Shown here one piece after another: positions 23,301-34,181 of a DNA stretch of 64,000 nt. The notes under the pieces are model-generated. The model did no database searches. It worked only from the letters and a program-made list of their open reading frames with translations, and had not been told where the DNA came from. The DNA comes from Skeletonema tropicum (lineage: Eukaryota; Bacillariophyta; Thalassiosirophyceae; Thalassiosirales; Thalassiosiraceae), in assembly GCA_037178625.1 (NCBI GenBank), contig CM074136.1, positions 2,108,001 through 2,172,000 of the forward strand. The letters run 5' to 3'. The first letter of the stretch is position 1. The number at the start of each line of letters is the position of its first letter. Position numbers and translations under genes: made by a program.

Positions 23301-24985
23301 AAAAGATCTTGCTGTGGATTGTCACCCTCTAGACCAACGCCTACCTCAAGAGCAGTGCCGATAGCGCATCCATCATGCGACCATCATCACCGAAATGGAA
23401 AAGGGCAATAGTAACATCAACAGAGTTAATCGTAGTTATCTACTTGATGCATATCAGAAATTAGAATTAAGATGCTGCAGCGAAGGGAGGTCGGTTTACT
23501 CAACAATCAACAACAGGCATCCTTGATGAATTCGTCACTTTATGTGCTAATGTTAGCATGTGTTGTTATCACAGGGAAAGACCCCCAGAAAGACAATAAA
23601 TATTATAGACGTAGGTGAGATTGTATAGTGCATCCATTAAAAGTGTGCCGTCAAGAGAATCTAGCTCCAGCGACAAAGTCAGAGAGGCATATGTTTTAGA
23701 AGAGGGAAGAGCTCAATAGAGTGTTGAGTCTTTATCGTGACTTCATGTTATTGCAAAGACGATTCATTACACATGGTTACAAAATAATGTTCATTAGTAT
23801 TAATACCTACATATTTGAATTGATTACAATTGAAGGTTGTACCCAAGAGGTTGGTTAAGGGTTACAATGACTTCGACACTTAAATCTCACACACTCTTAT
23901 TCCATGGTATGGAAGACGTTGGCTGTTAATGGTACTGCTTTGCACTCTCCTACATATTATCATGCTGCGTGGGTGTCAAGGGACGGAAGTGACTGAAGTC
24001 ATGGTGAAAAGTAGATCTGGTAGCTCATCTATGTAGTCTGCCCTCGGGGGCATGCCCGCAAGTTTCTCTAAAATGGAGACAAAAAGGTAAAACAGAAAAA
24101 AGATGTTATGAAGCAATATCTCGATTTTGGACCAGGGTGGGGTGACATCAGTTGCCCAGAGGGCATGGCACCCGGGTGCTTTTTTCAGATTTTGCTCCGG
24201 CAGGCGGTCACTAACAAGCGCTAGTTGTGACCGGAAATATCACACCTGGGTACTTTTTTTCAAAGCCTCCGGCGGCGGGATTTGGTACCAGGGTGGAGTA
24301 TTAGATTACCAGCTAGGTAAGGATGTACCGGTATGTTCATACTTCCAGCACGATCATCGTGTGTGTTGCCCGGAGAAATGGCACCCGGGTACCAAAGCAA
24401 AATCACGATCGGCGGGCGGCATTTCATGTTTGGCACCCGGGTGCTATTCGAAAAGGTGCTTCGGCGGTCAAAAAAGGTACGAGGGTTATGTACGAATTCC
24501 TACGTAGAAGTTCTACGGATGTCACCCGTCCTACTTAAGGTCACAGTAAAAAATACTAATAAAATTTGGCCGTTTGTTAGGCAAAATGGGCTGGTAGGTC
24601 TACGATAGGAATTGGTATATCCTCATGCGAACTCAAAAACGGCCGTTTTAAGTCACGCACCACCTCGCCCAACGACTCCGGACTGCACTGTCTCACACTT
24701 TTTCATCGCGATAAACGGCCAAAGACCCAACCACAGCACAACCACCATGATGCCATTGTGGACTGCCTAGTAGTACAAAATCGACACTGTACCATGCGAC
24801 ACTTTTCAAACTGGAGGTGGAGAACCCAACTTGTAGATCCCCCTCGAAAAAGTGTCGCATGAACGGACGATCTGTAGGAGAAAAAATTTTTGCCCCGCGA
24901 CGTAACGGAAATTGGTTGATGCAACTGATGCTGTCGACTACTGCCTTAGGTAATCATCATTGCCACCATTTACGATGCCACCACA

Positions 24986-25972
24986 ATGGATGTCCTCGCA
25001 CGATCTGCCAAAACAAATCCAAATTCCACTATCGGGGGAGCGTCGTTGTTCAAGTTTGCCAGGTTTGAGATTGCTGAAGCATTAAAAATACAGACCTGCA
25101 TGTCTGATGCTGTACAGGCTGGTATTGTGGCTGGTCCCACTGATGGTCGTTATCAGTTTGCTTCAGGTAAGAACGACTCTGACCTAATTCATTTCTTATT
25201 CTTTCGAATGAAGAACTTTGACCTATACTATGGTCCCAGTGGTGGAGGCGATGAATTGGACGAGGCTAATGGAACGCCATACGCTACATCCTGGTTCCCG
25301 AACGGTTGGTTCTTATTCTGGCTAGTGGGAAATCACCCAAGCAACGCCCCTGAATATCAGATTGACTTATCAGGTATGGATCATACGGAGGGACAAAACG
25401 AGAAAAAGGGCGGTGGACGAAAAGAGCAGCGTAGTAATGACAAAAAGGATAAGGATTCTGATCGTGACTATGGGGTTGGAAATTCCAATGAAGGAAGAGG
25501 TCTTGCTTATGGTGCTGCGAGCTACAAAGATCTTGCTGTGGTTGAACAGAACATGAGAAAATTGGACCAGCAGAAAGTTGCGGGACGAATTGCGCTTCTC
25601 AGTACACTTCTCAAGTCAAAACATGACGGGATAGCAAGTGTACAGAAGGATGTTGATCGATACATGCTTCTTGATATGAAATCAGAAGCAAAGGCACTAA
25701 TGCAGTCTTTGTCTGAAAAACGGGAAGAAATTGCGACACTTGAAGAAGAGCTGTTGAAGTTGAATAACATTACAAGTGAGAATGAATCAGCGCATACTGA
25801 GCAATTCCTGGAGCTAGGAGCAGCGGCAACTAGAATGGGAAAGCGCCTAAGTGGTAAGAAGCGTGCTGCAGACGAAGTTGATCTTAGTTGCACATCGAAT
25901 GAGTCAAATGAGGAGGAGGATGAAGATGATGTTGAAATGATTAATGCAAGCGATAATAATACACCAAACTAA
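24986..25972 (+). CDS. Probable companion protein of a PIF/Harbinger element
   Basis: An uninterrupted 328-codon frame from a clear ATG. An N-terminal globular part of about 130 residues is rich in W, F and Y. A lysine-rich linker (about 135-165), a predicted coiled-coil stretch of about 100 residues (about 180-275) and an acidic tail follow. It faces the Harbinger transposase at 26020-27403, with 47 bp between the two stop codons. Harbinger elements usually encode a second, DNA-binding Myb/SANT-like protein needed for nuclear import and transposition. This gene sits where that protein should be, but I do not see an unambiguous SANT tryptophan pattern. The role is inferred from the context. 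Confidence 0.65.
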   Translation: MDVLARSAKTNPNSTIGGASLFKFARFEIAEALKIQTCMSDAVQAGIVAGPTDGRYQFASGKNDSDLIHFLFFRMKNFDLYYGPSGGGDELDEANGTPYATSWFPNGWFLFWLVGNHPSNAPEYQIDLSGMDHTEGQNEKKGGGRKEQRSNDKKDKDSDRDYGVGNSNEGRGLAYGAASYKDLAVVEQNMRKLDQQKVAGRIALLSTLLKSKHDGIASVQKDVDRYMLLDMKSEAKALMQSLSEKREEIATLEEELLKLNNITSENESAHTEQFLELGAAATRMGKRLSGKKRAADEVDLSCTSNESNEEEDEDDVEMINASDNNTPN

Positions 25973-26019
25973 ATACTTAATTGCACCTATTGATATGAAA
26001 AATGTTACAATTTATTGAT

Positions 26020-27403
26020 CTAATTAGGCATCTGGCCTCTTCGTCGAGGCCAGATGATTTCGTTCCTGTCGAATTTGATATTGAAGTGCTCTACTAACTT
26101 TGAGCGAAAATAGTCTAAACTCAAGCGTCGAACTTCACGGATTTCTTCACTAGCATCATCGTCATCTGTCGGGATATCGTTCTCCGTGGGGTCATCAGCC
26201 ATGATGGTATCATTGGTAGACCTTCCACCAACTGTAGATGAATCATAGCCACGAATCTCTGCAGGAGACATGATACGGCGGAGTGCCAATGGCACATCGG
26301 TGTCATCTAATTGTCCTAAATCACCTTCCCATTCGCTGGTTGTGGCATTCACTCCATCCCACGGCTGGTCCAACCCATCGACTTCTAGAAGCCAATTGTG
26401 CAGGGCACAACATGTGAGCCAAACTCTATCGACGGACTCAGTGGAGTGAAGGAGGACACCGGATTTCAAAATTCTCCACCGTCCCTTTAATATTCCAAAA
26501 GTGCACTCTGAGGTAGGAAAAGGAAAGAATCAACGTCTTATCATTGAATGAGCCGGGATTACCAGGGGTGCTAGCGAGGATGCGTCTGCGGTGATTTGCG
26601 GTCAAATTGTATGTTCGTGTAGCGTGCTTGGACTTAAATCCAATGTGAGCTCGTTTTTTATTCCATCTGCACAATTCGTGAACAATGTGAGTTGCATCCG
26701 TGGAGCCAAACGCACCAGGCAATCCAGCCAGCAGAAACTCATACATATGTTCTTTTACCTCTTCCTCACTCTGTGGAGCCTTCACCCACTTCTCATAAAG
26801 AATAGTGCTCCCGACCTCAATGAATTTGTGTAAAAAGTTACGATGGACGTCTTCTGAAATAGCAGTTGACTCCTCTAAGTCATCAAATGTAAGGCCTCGG
26901 CCAAGATAGCGGAATGCTCCAAGAATTAATAATTCAAGAGGAGAAGACTCTTTCCCGGTTGCATCTTTCCCCATCCACCTTGGAAACCAATTCTCCCGCT
27001 TTGCTTCTTCTACGAACCACTCGAATTCTTGGTAGGGGAGGCGGAACCGGCGGCGAAACTTTTTGAGGAATCTACTGTCATGCCGCTGGGGGCAGTCGAC
27101 ATACGTGTGCCACCATAAAGACTGTTGTGGTGGAATAGCCTCAAGAATTCCATCCTCATTCCTCCTTGCTAAAATAATTCTCTTTTTCCGGCGTTTCTTT
27201 TCACGAGGATTTACGTCATCGTCATTGCAACGTTCGTCGTTGCTGTCATCAACCATGTTGAGCAGATCGTCTTCGTCTTCATCCATCACCATGTGCAAAA
27301 ATCTATCTGTGCTGATATATCCACTGGCATCAAAACAGTCATTAATGGACATTGCATCGTCCCTCATCTGACCAAGCAGATCGGCTGCAGCTGCGTAAGA
27401 CAT
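26020..27403 (-). pseudogene. PIF/Harbinger transposase with an internal catalytic deletion
   Basis: From ATG 27403 the frame gives an acidic N-terminus and a helical region, then the first catalytic motif GSTDATHI and PGSFNDKTLI. It then shifts frame near 26520 into ECTFGILKGRWRILKSG, which contains the catalytic glutamate, and CCALHNWLL, ending in an acidic tail at 26020. In complete DDE_Tnp_4 proteins about 70-90 residues, including the second catalytic aspartate (usually GD-YP or DNGY), separate NDKT from the E motif. Those residues are missing here, with no room for an intron. The transposase is therefore defective. TIRs were not found by eye. Confidence 0.85.
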
Positions 27404-27979
27404 GGTGGTGGCGGAGGGTGTACTATTGTAGTTGCACAAGATGGAAGTGGCTGCAGCCGAGCGAGGCGAGGTAAATATTAAATAGAAGAAGAAGGCGTCG
27501 GAGGTCTTGGCGCGTGCGACGTGGAACAAATCCAGAAAAAAATCTACACAACACCGTAAGGCTCAAAAATTGGCACCTAGTAATTTTGTACTTGTAGCTA
27601 GAGTACAAAAATATTTTTGACTCACCGTAAGGATCGGCCTTAGTTAGCCTGTAGTACTCCACATCTGCGATCATCATCAATAATCTTTTGTACCAATTCC
27701 CACCGTATAAGTGTTTGGACGACCATCTCTTTTATCTAAATACTGTACGGCTGGGTTCAAATGAGCACTTTGAACTCTAAAGATTAGGAGTTAGGAGTAG
27801 ACAACGAATGAGATATATCAATGAGATCCTATGGACCTAAAGGATGAGATTTCTGTTTCGTCTGGGACCGGAAGTTCAGTAGTTGTGGTGTTATTGGCGG
27901 CCGTAGGAGAGGCTATTTCGCCATGGTTTAGCTCTTTTGAGTGATGATGTCTCGTAAAACTCATCGATACGTGGGAATT
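27404..27979. other. Intergenic, no gene seen
   Basis: This is the 5' flank of the Harbinger transposase. A repeated word, ACCGTAAGG, occurs at about 27557 and 27625 next to A/T-rich tracts. No TIR or gene could be assigned. Confidence 0.4.
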
Positions 27980-28476
27980 AATATCCATGATGAGATTTTA
28001 AACCGCGAAAAAATTTTAGAAGTTCTCGAGTGTCCCAAAATGGGACACTCGGTCAATAATTGCTGTAATGACCAAAAAAAGTTTACAGACGCCTTATACA
28101 CTCTTGTGATCAATACCATGTGCTTAGGTTGCTCAATTTTGTCATTGGTAGTCTCTCTAGGCACCGTTATTAGTACTCCTAGATACAATTTTCGTGGATT
28201 TTTAGAGGAAAAATGAGAATTTTGAATACATATAAAATGGGCATTCTATGGAGCTCGACAGCCCGAAAATGCTTCCATTGCAGGTCTACACCTTCGCTAC
28301 AATGAGTGGGGGGTATGGAGGACGAGTTTGTCACTGTGTAATGGCTGGATACTATGCTCTATGTAATGAATATTTATGTTCATGTGATATGTATCTATTC
28401 TCGTGTATCTCTTGTCCCGGTCCCACCCGTGAACTTCTCATGCTGCTTCACTTCCCATTATCGTATTGTTATTGTA

Positions 28477-29547
28477 TCATTTGCTCACGTAACGATGGCT
28501 TCTCTTGCGGCCATTGTGTTGATCATTTTCATCATCGCTATCTGACTCCTCATCCGACTCGCTATCCGACTCCTCATCCGACTCTCTATCCGACTCGCTG
28601 TCCGACAGGACATCTTCTTCGCTTTCACCTACACTATTGTCTTCGTCCTTCCCTTCTTTGATTGTCTTCAACTTGCCCTTCTTCGTGATTGTCTTCAACT
28701 TGCCCTTCTTCTTCTCCTTCTTCTTCATTCCCTTCTTCTTTGTGTTTGCTTCCGATCTATTCCCTCTAGCCATCGTAAGTATCTGATGTTTGTTGCTTTC
28801 GGTATAGGTTCCCCATGCTTCACGATGTAAAGCATGATAGCAAGTCCACTGGCAAACGGCAGTCTCGTGGACCAAGTCTGAACTACTTCTTACCCGACGC
28901 AAAGCACCAGTCTTCCGATTTAGGATTGGTGTTTTGACTGAAAAGTTCTTTGGATGTTTCTTGTTATTCTTCTTCGCAGATGGTGCAGAGAAGCAGCAAA
29001 ACCGGCGGCATCCAAGACACATGTAGTCAGTCCTCTTGCCGCAGTGCTCACATGTACGTCGAGTGCGTTCATCTGTCTTCTTCTGCTTCTTTTTCCTCCT
29101 CTTCTTCTGCCTGTCGACCACTACACCAATAGACTCTACCTTGGCCAAGTAGATTCCTAAACATTGCTTGCATCGATCTACATGAGCTTGCACTGGTTTC
29201 TGCTTACTTGTCCTTGGTGTTTGTCCAGACACAACTGCAGGCGCAGGCAACCCAGGAGCTTGGGGTGTCCTCTGCTTTGCTGTACTGCGACTGCGAGGCC
29301 TTCTCTCCAGGTCATGAACAGGTGCCACAGGCTGCTGCGGCAAAAGTGTAAATGGCTCCATTGGAAGCGGTGTTTCCGTACTCTCTACTCCAGTGGTACA
29401 AGCTGCAGCGTCAAGGAGTGTCTGGCCCGTATGGGCCTTGACGACATCCAACAGCATATCGATCGCCAAGTCGATAGAATCATCAAAGGCAGCGCGCTTG
29501 TTGTTAGCATTCCTACAATGAGCCAACGTTGGATACGGAAAGTCCAT
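28477..29547 (-). CDS. Cysteine-rich-domain protein, possible transposase C-terminus
   Basis: A 356-codon frame from an ATG. It has a short N-terminal globular part, a proline-rich linker and a KKRRKKKQKK basic tract. A zinc-ribbon-like cluster follows at about residues 165-190 (CEHCGKRTDYMC--C---CC), with CQWTCYHALH later. The C-terminus is a lysine stretch and an acidic serine/aspartate repeat (SDRESDEESDSESDEESD), encoded by a tandem 12-bp-type repeat at about 28545-28605. The C--C...RT-Y-C--C...C...YH pattern resembles the C-terminal zinc-binding region of piggyBac-like transposases. Protein-like sequence continues upstream in other frames, so this may be the last part of a longer broken gene. 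No DDE residues are visible. Confidence 0.45.
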   Translation of the reverse strand: MDFPYPTLAHCRNANNKRAAFDDSIDLAIDMLLDVVKAHTGQTLLDAAACTTGVESTETPLPMEPFTLLPQQPVAPVHDLERRPRSRSTAKQRTPQAPGLPAPAVVSGQTPRTSKQKPVQAHVDRCKQCLGIYLAKVESIGVVVDRQKKRRKKKQKKTDERTRRTCEHCGKRTDYMCLGCRRFCCFSAPSAKKNNKKHPKNFSVKTPILNRKTGALRRVRSSSDLVHETAVCQWTCYHALHREAWGTYTESNKHQILTMARGNRSEANTKKKGMKKKEKKKGKLKTITKKGKLKTIKEGKDEDNSVGESEEDVLSDSESDRESDEESDSESDEESDSDDENDQHNGRKRSHRYVSK

Positions 29548-29625
29548 TTTTACCGTGCACCACTGATTACCTCGAGGAAAGCGACACCGAAGTACATCAA
29601 GAACCGAGCCACCGTCACATTGTTT

Positions 29626-31047
29626 TCACGTCAACAATGAACTTAGCTGGAAATATGAAGTTGTACATGGCCATGAGCGATGTGTCATTGCCAATGAGAA
29701 AAATGCACCGATCACTTTGGTAGGTAGATGAAGTATTTGCACCCTCTCGTCATCGTCTGGCACACATCTATGGAAAAGTTCCAAATGCGTATCTGAATAC
29801 TCCACTATCATCTCTACCACGCACCTGTGTGTGTACCCATATCAACCGTGTATGTATCCATATCAACCTCAGTTGAAACGCCCATCCCTCTTCCAGACGC
29901 ATTCTCTCTATGAAGAGTATCAATACGACTTCGTTCCTTAGGAAATGTTCGTGGCGACGCACGGCACTTACACTCGATTGGGACGGCTATCCTTTTATCA
30001 TCACCTAAATCCATTATGGTAATTCCATCTGCCGTGTCCCTCAAAAAGAAATGATGTTGTTCTTCATCATTTTCAGTGTCAGTTTCGACAGAGCCACGTC
30101 GAACGAGTCCTGGAGAGTAGATAGCTTCTAGACTATTTTGACCATAAATCCTCTGACAAATATCGAAAGCTTGCTCCATGAATGGCTTCTCGGTGCGGTG
30201 ACCCAGTGCGGCTTATTTGGCTTGCCCCTCATCATTCCCTTTCCGCAGTGGTTTCATAAAAGAGCTTCTTGCAAGTTCAGTGATTGCTGCGTATTCCCCA
30301 GTAAAAACATCTTCATCTTGAGCATGGGCATGTACACCATCCACATTCTTCGCTTCGTGCAAAGCACCAGCCAATCTCTGACGCACAGTGTCAACCCTTC
30401 CGCTCCAGGAGATGTTTGGTAAGCCACCATGGCTCTGATGAAACTCCTTCATCTCCTTTAGAGTCATAAACTTGACGACTCTCTGCACCCGGGTACAGTC
30501 TACCCAACTGCTGAGTATTTGTCTATGATATTCCGCACTACTCCCAAGCTTGGCTCCCTCTATCTTGCCGATGATTGCAATCATTTCATCGTCAGAAGTA
30601 TTGTTCCTCAGCGGCAAATGAGGACGTGTCGACGTATTTGTCTTAACAAAGTCTACTATACGTCTTGCTAAACTTGCACTCGATGAAGAATGTAGCTAAG
30701 AAGCAACAGAAGTCATTGTATTCCATGCCAAGGTGCTCATGGAACTTCAAAAACAACTCGCTCTTACTCCCAAAACATTTTTGAAACAAGTTCTTCACAC
30801 CTTCTTCACCATGTGCCAGGCGGTCGACAAAGTATTTCACCCCCTTCTTAGCCTGCTCATAGCTAGAGTCACTTCCCTCGTTGAATGTTAACTTAGGGTG
30901 GATGATGTGTGCACACCGTTCATTCCATGATGTGAGAGGAGGCGGCCATTTGCCATTGCCAACACGAAGATTTGTAGAGTCATCGTTGACATAGACATAG
31001 TCCTCCGGATCCTCCTCCTCCTCATCATCTGCGAGCAACACACCCAT
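29626..31047 (-). pseudogene. YqaJ-like PD-(D/E)XK nuclease gene, broken
   Basis: From ATG 31047 an acidic start leads into a globular domain ending ATFFIECKFS. A one-base shift near 30650-30665 is needed to continue as RRIVDFVKTNTSTRPHLPLR to about 30213. An in-frame TAA then interrupts the gene just before LGHRTEKPFMEQAFD (about 30205). Next come the nuclease residues: the aspartate in DTADGITIMD and the E-x-K in VPIECKCR. A 21-bp-type tandem duplication near 29820-29862 accompanies a second frameshift, after which the frame runs on to about 29626. The order G-x-E-(n)-D-(n)-E-x-K is that of YqaJ-like recombinase nucleases. At least three separate lesions make this a pseudogene. Confidence 0.65.
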
Positions 31048-31570
31048 TGAGACGTCGTGAAAAGACGTTGTCGTCCATCTTTCTTCGTTGTATCCGCCCC
31101 CCTACAAGCTCCTTTTATCACTTCCTCTCATCGGCATGTCACGCTGCCGACACACACACACTACACGTGATTACTACAGTATTACTACGGCGTGTATCCA
31201 ACTTCTGCAGTGCAATAAACAAAGCCACTAGCTGCCGCTGGTAATGTACTTGACATTGCTTGGGTCTCGGAGGCGTGAGGTGCCTGTATCTTTTGTGGCT
31301 GACACCTTCTCAAGCGTCGAAGTGAAGGCGGCCGGGGGGACGTCCAGACAGCCAAAAAAATACATACAGAAATGCTAGCGTAGAGAGCCAAGAAATGCGT
31401 TGCACGGCAAAAACAGCTAGGAACCATCCCACTGGACCTTGATGAAGGCAACAGAAGCCGCTTTAGCTTTATCATCTACCTTATTGCTTGACTGTCCCAT
31501 TTTGGGACTCTCAAAATCGACTGTCCCAAAATGGGTCGCTCGACAGTTTTAAAATCTCATCATGGATATT

Positions 31571-32648
31571 GTCGTTCTCACGCGACTGCGGTTCGAAAAT
31601 ATTTTTGAAATGTTTTTTTAGAGGACGTCTTTTTGAAGTCATTTTTGAGCACTTTTGTCAAAATCATCACTCTCCGCCCTACTGCTTCGGCTACGGTGGG
31701 TGCATCCATTCGACTAAGACATCGTTGGATAGGGAATGATCGACTATATAAGACTGCCGCCTCGAATCGAATCTAATTCTCTTTTTTTTTTCACTTCATT
31801 TCAGACAGCCCAGACAGCAAACAGCGCTGATATCTGTTGCTTTCTGTGCTGTCGGGCGTCGATGTCGATGCAGAGGAGTTTGCAGCCCAAAATAGTGCTC
31901 TGATCAATCGGAATGGTGCGATGAACCACCCTGGGCGTGTTCATTCTTACTTGAAGAAACTCGAAGTTGCTCTCAGCTACCAATCTGCCACATTTTTGTC
32001 GCCATCTGGCGCCCGACTCTCAAGTTGACCCCTTTCACCCTGAGAATGTCAGGCTACTACTTCCTCACTCATATATGATAAGTATATGACAGGGCGTGAC
32101 AAACGAAGCCCAATGACGCCAGTGTTTCTCGAACAGCTTGGATACCCCATGTATTGACATACAAGTCAACATCGGAGTCTTCAAATCTCAAACCTGTCAT
32201 AGCTTGGACCATACAAGAACCAGATAAATGGAGACAATCATCAAATGATTGGAGTCTCTTTTGTAAGCTGAAAATGCTGCGAATCTCGTCATGGGAGAGT
32301 TGGAAGAACTTTTTGAACGGACAATTTTGGCCGACATAGTACTACACAAAACACACATAAATAATACACACAGCTCCCAACCCAAGGGTGTAAATAAACT
32401 GGGTTGGCGACGTTTTGTGAGATCCCATAGATCCCGGAACCGTCTCGTCAGTAGATCGGTACTCAGGATTTAGCGATACTTTACAAGTTCCTACAAAAGT
32501 TGACGTACTTATCGCTACTATGTTCAAAAATGTTCAGTCACCATCTTCAATTTTTCTGAAGTAATTAACCGATGCGACCTTAATGTCGCCTATGATTAGT
32601 CTCGTTTGCCCTTCATTGCAAGAAAATTCGAATTGACCCTGGTCGCTG
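31571..32648. other. Intergenic; TATA-like site and short unsupported ORFs
   Basis: There is a TATATAAG motif at about 31745. A pyrimidine tract ending in CAG lies at about 31780-31803, and short plus-strand frames follow at 31837-32028 and 32154-32339. These could be the remains of a small promoter plus spliced gene, but no homology is visible and the frames do not join convincingly. Confidence 0.3.
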
Positions 32649-34177
32649 CACCCTGGTCCAGCGGCTTCTTAAGGTCTCTTCGCCTTTTACCATTTCCCCT
32701 CATAATTATATGTGATTATTTTTTACCTACAAGTACTACCTACCTAAACACATCACCAAACCATTTTTGTTAGCCACTCATCACACAAAATCCACAAAAT
32801 TCATCGCCACCATGGCGGTACTTCGCCGCACGCTAGTACCTCAGGGAGTGGTCGGCTACCCGGAACAAACACATTAAATCGTCTCTAATACGTCTTTAGA
32901 ATCGATTTAGTCTGTTTGTTCCGGGTACACAGTCAGTATTGAGAGAGCTAGAGAGTATTTTCAGCGGCAGTGTCGTGTGTTGTGGAAATCAATGGGGTCA
33001 ACAGTACCGACGCTCTTTCTAGGTGAATTTCTTCATCGACGGTGCCGAGATCACATCCTACCGGTGAATGATTTGTAACATGGGATCTCCGTTGCCAAAG
33101 AGACGCACCGCTACCCTGATCCGCTTCGAGAACTCCTTCGACACGGAGATGCGTCATGTCTGAAATAAATATCATATCGCCACTTCAACATGCGCTAGTA
33201 CCTCAGGAAGTGGTGAATTACATGGACTTGACACATTAAACCGTCTCTTATGCTTCTTTTGAATCGATTAGACCTATCAAGTCCATCTAATTTGAAAGAA
33301 TTGAGCGATGTAGAGAATATCTTCAGCAGCAGTGTCGTGTGTTGAGTAAAAAAGATCTTGCTGTGGATTGTCACCCTCTAGACCAACGCCTACCTCAAGA
33401 GCAGTGCCGATAGCGCATCCATCATGCGACCATCATCGCCGAAATGGAAAAGGGCAATAGTAACATCAACAGAGTCAATCGTAGTTATCTACTTGATGCA
33501 TATCAGAAATTAGAATTAAGATGCTGCAGCGAAGGGAGGTCGGTTTACTCAACAATCAACAACAGGCATCCTTGATGAATTCGTCACTTTATGTGCTTAT
33601 GTTAGCATCTGTTGTTATCACAGGGAAAGACCCCCAGAAAGACAATAAATATTATAGACGTAGGTGAGATTGTATAGTGCATCCATTAATAGTTGTGCCG
33701 TCAAGAGAATCTGACTTTGTCGCATATGTTTTAGAAGAGGGAAGAGCTCAATAGAGTGTTGAGTCTTTATCGTGACTTCATGTTATTGCAAAGACGATTC
33801 ATTACACATGGTTACAAAATAATGTTCATTAGTATTCATACCTACATATTTGAATTTATTACAATTGAAGGTTGTACCCAAGAGGTTGGTTAACGGTTAC
33901 AATGACTTAGACACTGAAATCTCACACACTCTTATTCCATGGTATGGAAGACGATGGCTGTTGATGGTACTGTTTTGCACTCTAGTACATATTATCATGC
34001 TGCGTGGGTGTTAAGGGACGGAAGTGACGGAAGTCATGGTGAAAAGAAGTAGTTCATGGTAGCTCATCTATTAGTCTGCCCTCGGGGGCATGCCCACAAG
34101 TTTCTCTAAAATGGAGACAAAAAGGTAAAACAGAAAAAAGATGTTATGAAGCAATATCTCGATTTTGGACCAGGGTG
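32649..34177 (+). mobile_element. 1.5-kb non-autonomous TIR element with 4-bp target duplication, copy 2
   Basis: Same termini as copy 1 (CACCCTGGTCC ... GGACCAGGGTG), flanked by GCTG on both sides (32645-32648 and 34178-34181). The length is 1,529 bp. Differences from copy 1 are scattered substitutions, short indels (one of about 20 bp near 33715) and a coordinated change in both arms of hairpin A. The distinct duplications prove two independent insertions. Confidence 0.85.
32857..32927 (+). other. Structured unit A (copy 2): hairpin with compensatory stem changes
   Basis: The 15-bp stem is TACCCGGAACAAACA (32857-32871) paired with TGTTTGTTCCGGGTA (32913-32927). Relative to copy 1, T-A becomes A-T, G-C becomes A-T and a T-G wobble becomes A-T, so pairing is kept although both arms changed. 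Loop and flanks are almost unchanged between copies. Confidence 0.65.
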
Positions 34178-34181
34178 GCTG

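Larger units (their letters stand above)
22599..24139 (+). mobile_element. 1.5-kb non-autonomous TIR element with 4-bp target duplication, copy 1
   Basis: The element begins CACCCTGGTCC and ends GGACCAGGGTG. It is flanked on both sides by GGGT (22595-22598 and 24140-24143). A second copy at 32649-34177 is about 95% identical by eye and has its own duplication, GCTG. The 1,541-bp interior has no credible gene. The short minus-strand ORF at 22898-23125 differs between copies only by amino-acid-changing substitutions. Two diverged units of about 300 bp are arranged in tandem inside, each with a long hairpin. The 4-bp target and CAC terminus could suit Chapaev-like or Sola elements; I cannot decide. 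Confidence 0.85.
22583..24538. mobile_element. Outer TTAA-flanked TIR element interrupted by a 1.5-kb element
   Basis: TTAA at 22583-22586 and 24535-24538 flanks inverted repeats containing AGGACGGGTGACATC (left, split by the inner insertion after GGGT; right in reverse complement at 24518-24532). Without the inner element the outer one is about 400 bp. Its interior carries several copies of the palindrome-like GCACCCGGGTGC. TTAA targets occur with piggyBac and Kolobok elements. The outermost 2-3 bp of the two TIRs differ, so the exact ends are uncertain. Confidence 0.6.
27980..31570 (-). mobile_element. Putative decayed DNA transposon with YqaJ-like nuclease
   Basis: A 23-bp perfect inverted repeat (starting AATATCCATGATGAGATTTT) occurs at 27980-28002 and 31548-31570. 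Just inside each copy is a small palindrome containing GTCCCAAAATGGGAC (28032-28046; variants near 31496-31535). Between them, on the minus strand, lie a broken gene with a PD-(D/E)XK motif and an ORF with a cysteine-rich domain. No target duplication was found, and the repeats may be subterminal. YqaJ-type nucleases are known companions of some eukaryotic DNA transposons, for example ISL2EU. Confidence 0.5.

Noticed and set aside
28248..28661. Plus-strand 137-codon ORF with PTRYPTPHPT repeats
   Set aside because: It is the antisense of the acidic serine/aspartate repeat of the minus-strand ORF at 28477-29547.
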